DNA of 64,000 nt, taken from assembly GCF_017948485.1 (NCBI RefSeq), contig NZ_JAFFSX010000033.1, positions 1 to 64,000 on the forward strand, written 5' to 3'. Under the pieces are notes generated by a model. It was not told where the DNA came from and did not search any database. It was given only the letters and a program-made list of their open reading frames with translations. Positions within the stretch are counted from its first letter, which is position 1, and each line of letters starts with the position of its first letter. This document shows, piece by piece, positions 60,022 through 64,000 of this stretch. The position numbers were made by a program, and so were the translations under genes. This DNA comes from Streptomyces sp. GESEQ-35 (lineage in GTDB: Bacteria; Actinomycetota; Actinomycetes; Streptomycetales; Streptomycetaceae).

Positions 60022-60963
60022 ATGCGTGCCGATCGCGTCTTCGCGTACGGCGCCGCCGCCGGACTCATCGGTGACCTGCTGCTCGGCGATCCGCGCCGCG
60101 GGCATCCGGTCGCCGCGTTCGGGCGGGCCGCCGGCGCCGTGGAACGGGTGCTGTGGCGCGACCATCGCGGGTGGGGCGCGCTGCACACCGCCGTGTGTGC
60201 CGGTGGCGCCGTCGCACTCGGCGCCGTCGCCTCCCGGATCGTACGGTCCTCCCCTGCCGCCTCCATCGCCCTGACCGGCGTCGCCACCTGGGCAGTCGTC
60301 GGCGGGACTTCGCTCGCTCGTGAGGCGCGGGGTATCGGGCGGGCCCTGGAGGCGGGGGACGTCGACGGGGCGCGGGCCCGGCTGCCGCATCTGTGCGGGC
60401 GGGATCCGCAGGCGCTGGACGCCGACGGGATCGCGCGGGCGGTGGTGGAGTCCGTCGCCGAGAACACCTCCGATGCCGTCGTCGGAGCGCTCGTGTGGGG
60501 CGCCGTCGGCGGTGTGCCGGGGCTGCTCGGGTTCCGGGCCGTGAACACGCTGGACGCCATGGTCGGGCACAAGTCGCCCAAGTACCGGCGCTACGGCTGG
60601 GCTTCGGCCCGCCTCGACGACCTCGCCGGCTGGCCGGGGGCGCGACTCACCGCCGTACTCGCCGCCGTGACCGGTGACGAGCCGCGGGGGGCCGTACGGG
60701 CCTGGCGTGCCGATGCCGCGCAGCATCCGAGCCCCAACGCCGGGCCTGTGGAGGCCTCGTTCGCGGGGGCGCTCGGCGTGCGGCTGGGCGGGACCTTGTC
60801 GTACGGCGGACGGGTCGAGCACCGGCCGGTGCTGAACCGAGAAGGTCGCGCCGTCGCCGTACCCGACGTCGAACGGGCCGTACGGCTCTCCCGGCGCGTC
60901 GGTCTGCTCGCGCTCGGCGCCTGTGTCGCCGTGCGCCTCGTCGTGAAGGGACGTGCCTCATGA
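60022..60963 (+). CDS. cbiB: adenosylcobinamide-phosphate synthase CbiB (CobD)
   Basis: A 313-residue membrane protein that attaches aminopropanol to cobyric acid in cobalamin synthesis. The family marks are GDPRRGHPVAAFGR, ESVAENTSDAVVGALVWGAV and RAVNTLDAMVGHKSPKYRRYG. About four helices. It is the first gene after the riboswitch and its stop overlaps the cobQ ATG as ATGA. The start is the ATG at 60022. Confidence 0.93.
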   Translation: MRADRVFAYGAAAGLIGDLLLGDPRRGHPVAAFGRAAGAVERVLWRDHRGWGALHTAVCAGGAVALGAVASRIVRSSPAASIALTGVATWAVVGGTSLAREARGIGRALEAGDVDGARARLPHLCGRDPQALDADGIARAVVESVAENTSDAVVGALVWGAVGGVPGLLGFRAVNTLDAMVGHKSPKYRRYGWASARLDDLAGWPGARLTAVLAAVTGDEPRGAVRAWRADAAQHPSPNAGPVEASFAGALGVRLGGTLSYGGRVEHRPVLNREGRAVAVPDVERAVRLSRRVGLLALGACVAVRLVVKGRAS

Positions 60964-62468
60964 ACGGCGGTCTGCTCGTCGCCGGCACCACCTCCGACGC
61001 CGGTAAGAGTGTCGTCACCGCCGGGATCTGCCGCTGGCTCGTGCGACAGGGCGTCAAGGTCGCGCCCTTCAAGGCGCAGAACATGTCCCTGAACTCGTTC
61101 GTCACCAAGGAGGGCGCGGAGATCGGGCGGGCGCAGGCCATGCAGGCGCAGGCCTGTCGCGTCGAACCCAACGTGCTGATGAATCCCGTGCTGCTCAAGC
61201 CCGGGGGCGAGCAGAGCAGTCAGGTCGTGCTCATGGGGAAGCCCGTGGGTGAGTTGAGTGCACGCGGCTATCACGGTGGGCGGCAGGAGCGGCTGCTGGG
61301 GACCGTGCTCGACTGTCTTGCCGAGTTGCGGGGCACGTATGACGCGGTGATCTGTGAGGGGGCCGGCAGTCCGGCCGAGATCAATCTGCGGCGCACCGAC
61401 ATCGTCAACATGGGGATCGCCCGCAATGCCGGGCTGCCCGTGCTCGTGGTCGGGGACATCGACCGTGGCGGGGTCTTCGCTTCGTTCTTCGGGACCGTCG
61501 CCCTGTTGTCCCCCGAGGATCAGCGGCACGTCGCCGGGTTCCTCGTCAACAAGTTCCGCGGGGACGTCAGCCTCCTGGAACCGGGGCTCGACATGCTCCA
61601 CGGGCTCACCGGGCGGCGGACCTACGGCGTCCTGCCCTTCCAGCACGGCCTCGGCATCGATGAGGAGGACGGGCTGCGGGTCTCGCTGCGGGGGACCGTG
61701 CGGGAGTCGAACGTCGCCCCGCCCGTCGGCGAGGACGTGCTGCGGGTCGCCGTCTGCGCCGTCCCGCTCATGTCCAACTTCACGGACGTCGACGCCCTCG
61801 CCGCCGAGCCGGGTGTCGTGGTGCGGTTCGTGGACCGGCCCGAGGAGCTCTCGGACGCCGACCTCGTCGTCATTCCGGGGACCAGGGGGACCGTCCGCGC
61901 CCTGGAGTGGCTGCATGAGCGCGGTCTCGCGGACGCCCTTGTCCGCAGGGCCGCCGACCACCGGCCCGTCCTCGGTATCTGCGGCGGCTTCCAGGTCCTC
62001 GGCGAGCACATCGAGGACGACGTCGAGAGCCGCCGGGGACAGGTGGACGGGCTCGGGATCCTGCCCGTGCGGGTGCGGTTCGCCCGTGAGAAGACCCTGA
62101 CCCGGCCCCTCGGTGAGGCCCTCGGCGAGCCGGTCGAAGGGTACGAGATCCACCACGGAGTCGCCGAAGTCGTCGGCGGAGAACCCTTCTTGGATGGCTG
62201 CCGGGTCGGTCAGACCTACGGCACGCACTGGCACGGCTCGTTGGAGTCGGACGGCTTCCGGCGGGCGTTTCTGCGTGAGGTGGCGGCCGCCGCGGGCCGT
62301 CGTTTCGTACCGGCCGCCGACACGTCGTTCGCCGCGCTGCGCGAGGAGCAGCTCGACCGGCTCGGCGATCTGATCGAACAGCACGCGGACACGGACGCGC
62401 TCTGGCGGCTCATCGAGTCGGGCGCGCCACAAGGACTGCCTTTCATTCCACCGGGAGCGCCCGCATGA
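60960..62468 (+). CDS. cobQ: cobyric acid synthase CobQ
   Basis: A 502-residue amidotransferase that amidates four side chains of adenosylcobyrinic acid a,c-diamide. The N-terminal GTTSDAGKS is its ATP-binding loop, and the C-terminal glutamine amidotransferase-like part has ILGICGGFQVLG with the nucleophile Cys and the final GTHWHGSLESDGFR. It overlaps both neighbours by ATGA, so the operon is tightly coupled. The start is the ATG at 60960. Confidence 0.95.
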   Translation: MNGGLLVAGTTSDAGKSVVTAGICRWLVRQGVKVAPFKAQNMSLNSFVTKEGAEIGRAQAMQAQACRVEPNVLMNPVLLKPGGEQSSQVVLMGKPVGELSARGYHGGRQERLLGTVLDCLAELRGTYDAVICEGAGSPAEINLRRTDIVNMGIARNAGLPVLVVGDIDRGGVFASFFGTVALLSPEDQRHVAGFLVNKFRGDVSLLEPGLDMLHGLTGRRTYGVLPFQHGLGIDEEDGLRVSLRGTVRESNVAPPVGEDVLRVAVCAVPLMSNFTDVDALAAEPGVVVRFVDRPEELSDADLVVIPGTRGTVRALEWLHERGLADALVRRAADHRPVLGICGGFQVLGEHIEDDVESRRGQVDGLGILPVRVRFAREKTLTRPLGEALGEPVEGYEIHHGVAEVVGGEPFLDGCRVGQTYGTHWHGSLESDGFRRAFLREVAAAAGRRFVPAADTSFAALREEQLDRLGDLIEQHADTDALWRLIESGAPQGLPFIPPGAPA

Positions 62469-64000
62469 GCACAGTGTTGTTGTTGTCGACCGCCGACACG
62501 GATCTGCTGGCGGCCCGGGCCGCTTCCGGTGCCGACTACCGGATCGGCAACCCGACCCGGGTGGATGTGGCGGAGGAGCTGCCCGCACTCGTCGAGGGCG
62601 CGGACATCGCCGTCGTACGGCTGCTGGGCGGCAAGCGGGCCTGGGAGGACGGGCTCGCCGCGCTCCGGGCGTCCGGCATCCCGACCGTGCTGCTCGGCGG
62701 GGAGACGGTTCCCGACGCGGAGCTGATGGCCGAGTCGTCCGTGCCCGCCGGTGTGGTCGCGGAGGCGCTGCGCTATCTCGTCGAGGGCGGCCCGGAGAAC
62801 CTGACCGAGCTGGCCCGCTTCCTCTCCGACACCGTGCTGCTGACGGGCGAGGGCTTCGAGGGGCCGCGGGAGATGGCGGAGTACGGCGTCCACGGCGACC
62901 CCGTACTGGACACGGAGCGTCCGACCGTCGCCGTGCTCTTCTACCGCGCCCACGAACTGAGCGGCAACACCGCCTTCGTGGACACTCTGTGCGACGCGAT
63001 CGAGGCCCGGGGCGCCAACGCCCTTGCCGTGTACTGCGGTTCGCTGCGCAGCGCCGGGTCGGGCGTGTACGAGCTGATCAGCGGGGCGGACGCGCTGGTC
63101 ACCACCGTCCTCGCCGCCGGCGGCACACACGCTTCGGAGGCGTCCGCGGGCGGCGACGAAGACGCCTGGGACGTGGGCGCCCTCAACATCCTCAACATCC
63201 CTGTCCTGCAAGGGCTTTGCCTGACCTCGTCCAAGGCGGCCTGGGACGCGTCCGATGCCGCCCTGTCCCCCATGGACGCGGCGATGCAGGTCGCGATCCC
63301 GGAGTTCGACGGACGCCTCATCACGGTCCCGTTCTCCTTCAAGGAGCAGGGTCCGGACGATGTGCCGGTGTACGTCGCCGACCCCGAGCGGGCCGCGCGG
63401 GTCGCCGGAATCGCCGTGCGCCACGCCCGGTTGAAGCACAAGCCGAACGCGGAGAAGAAGCTCGCGCTCGTCTTCACCGCCTATCCGACCAAGCACTCCC
63501 GGGTCGGCAACGCGGTCGGGCTCGACACCCCCGCTTCGGCGGTACGGGTCCTCGACGCGCTGCGGGACACCGGGTACTCCCTGACCGAATACCCGGACAA
63601 CGGCGACGAGTTGATCCACCGGCTCATCGCGGCCGGCGGCCACGACGTCGAGTGGCTCACGGAGGAGCAGTTGGCCTCCGCGCCCGCGCGGGTGCCGCTG
63701 GCCGACTACCGGGCGTGGTTCGACAAGCTCGACCCCGACCTCAAGGACGCCATGCTGGAGGCGTGGGGCGAGCCGCCGGGCAGCCTGTACGTGGACGGCG
63801 ACGACATCGTCCTCGCCTCCCTCCAGTTCGGGAACGTCGTCGTGATGATCCAGCCGCCGCGCGGCTTCGGCGAGAATCCGATCGCGATCTACCACGACCC
63901 CGACATGCCGCCGTCGCACCACTACATGGCGGCGTACCGCTGGCTGGAGGCTGCAACATCGGAGGGGGGCTTCGGCGCGGACGCCATCGTGCACATGGGC
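62465..64000 (+). CDS. cobN: cobaltochelatase subunit CobN (cut by the window end)
   Basis: The first 512 codons of CobN, the large subunit of the aerobic ATP-dependent cobalt chelatase (CobNST) that inserts cobalt into hydrogenobyrinate diamide. The N-terminal VLLLSTADTDLLAARAASGA and LVFTAYPTKHSRVGNAVGLD, plus the GAPP-like EPPGSLYVDGDDIVLASLQFG segment, fit CobN. Full CobN is about 1,200 residues, so more than half lies outside. The ATG at 62465 overlaps the cobQ stop. Confidence 0.93.
   Translation, partial: MSTVLLLSTADTDLLAARAASGADYRIGNPTRVDVAEELPALVEGADIAVVRLLGGKRAWEDGLAALRASGIPTVLLGGETVPDAELMAESSVPAGVVAEALRYLVEGGPENLTELARFLSDTVLLTGEGFEGPREMAEYGVHGDPVLDTERPTVAVLFYRAHELSGNTAFVDTLCDAIEARGANALAVYCGSLRSAGSGVYELISGADALVTTVLAAGGTHASEASAGGDEDAWDVGALNILNIPVLQGLCLTSSKAAWDASDAALSPMDAAMQVAIPEFDGRLITVPFSFKEQGPDDVPVYVADPERAARVAGIAVRHARLKHKPNAEKKLALVFTAYPTKHSRVGNAVGLDTPASAVRVLDALRDTGYSLTEYPDNGDELIHRLIAAGGHDVEWLTEEQLASAPARVPLADYRAWFDKLDPDLKDAMLEAWGEPPGSLYVDGDDIVLASLQFGNVVVMIQPPRGFGENPIAIYHDPDMPPSHHYMAAYRWLEAATSEGGFGADAIVHMG

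Overview
This is a high-GC actinobacterial chromosome segment, almost certainly from Streptomyces. The GC-rich third codon positions, frequent GTG starts, a chaplin gene, a streptophobe-family membrane protein, a DUF3099 protein, a Spo0M homologue and the mabA-inhA-type fabG/fabI pair all point there, and the overall gene order looks like a conserved Streptomyces core-chromosome region. I saw no CRISPR array, transposase, prophage or tRNA gene. The left edge is the leader and promoter region of a ribosomal RNA operon read leftwards; its 16S gene lies outside the window.

Layout. 1-11 kb: rRNA promoters, 3-methyladenine DNA glycosylase, spo0M, a PEBP-family protein, an HNH nuclease, SPFH and NfeD membrane proteins, an ABC ATPase, the short chaplin gene chpE beside a GAF-histidine kinase/NarL-type regulator pair, and an SDR - small ORF - queA operon that carries a 147-bp tandem duplication. 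11-19 kb: a secreted transglycosylase, an FHA-domain ABC exporter, a streptophobe-family protein with a rare TTA codon, serB and a SixA phosphatase. 19-24 kb: a 39-residue transporter-associated protein, a 63-bp minisatellite, an MFS transporter divergent from a FadR-type GntR regulator, then fabI and fabG of fatty acid synthesis. 24-33 kb: the TldD/TldE protease pair, tyrS, small membrane and zinc-type proteins, moaA, and the DUF485/ActP acetate symporter pair.

33-46 kb: two tandem secreted subtilisin-like proteases, a CaiB-type CoA transferase, a CopD-domain protein, a translationally coupled lysoplasmalogenase/fatty-acid-hydroxylase pair that could act on ether lipids, a VIT-family transporter, a DEDDh exonuclease with a C-terminal BRCT-like region, SURF1, a GH15 hydrolase and an atypical SDR. 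46-50 kb: a tightly overlapping Asp23/Gls24-AmaP envelope operon divergent from a related gene, then a crotonase and a small HTH protein. 51-57 kb: an ABC-F ATPase preceded by a tiny leader ORF, a decayed gene, a VOC protein, a large unknown protein, an alpha/beta hydrolase and a class II aldolase. 57-64 kb: a GH25 lysozyme, a phosphate transporter with PHO-box-like repeats, and a cobalamin-riboswitch-controlled cbiB-cobQ-cobN operon cut by the window end.

Most of the window is ordinary core genome. The more unusual signals are small: duplicated and repeated DNA, leader hairpins, a leader peptide, a start codon buried in a hairpin, a GC-rich element found three times between convergent genes, and the coupled lipid-enzyme pair. 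Hairpin and promoter positions were read by eye and may be off by a base or so.
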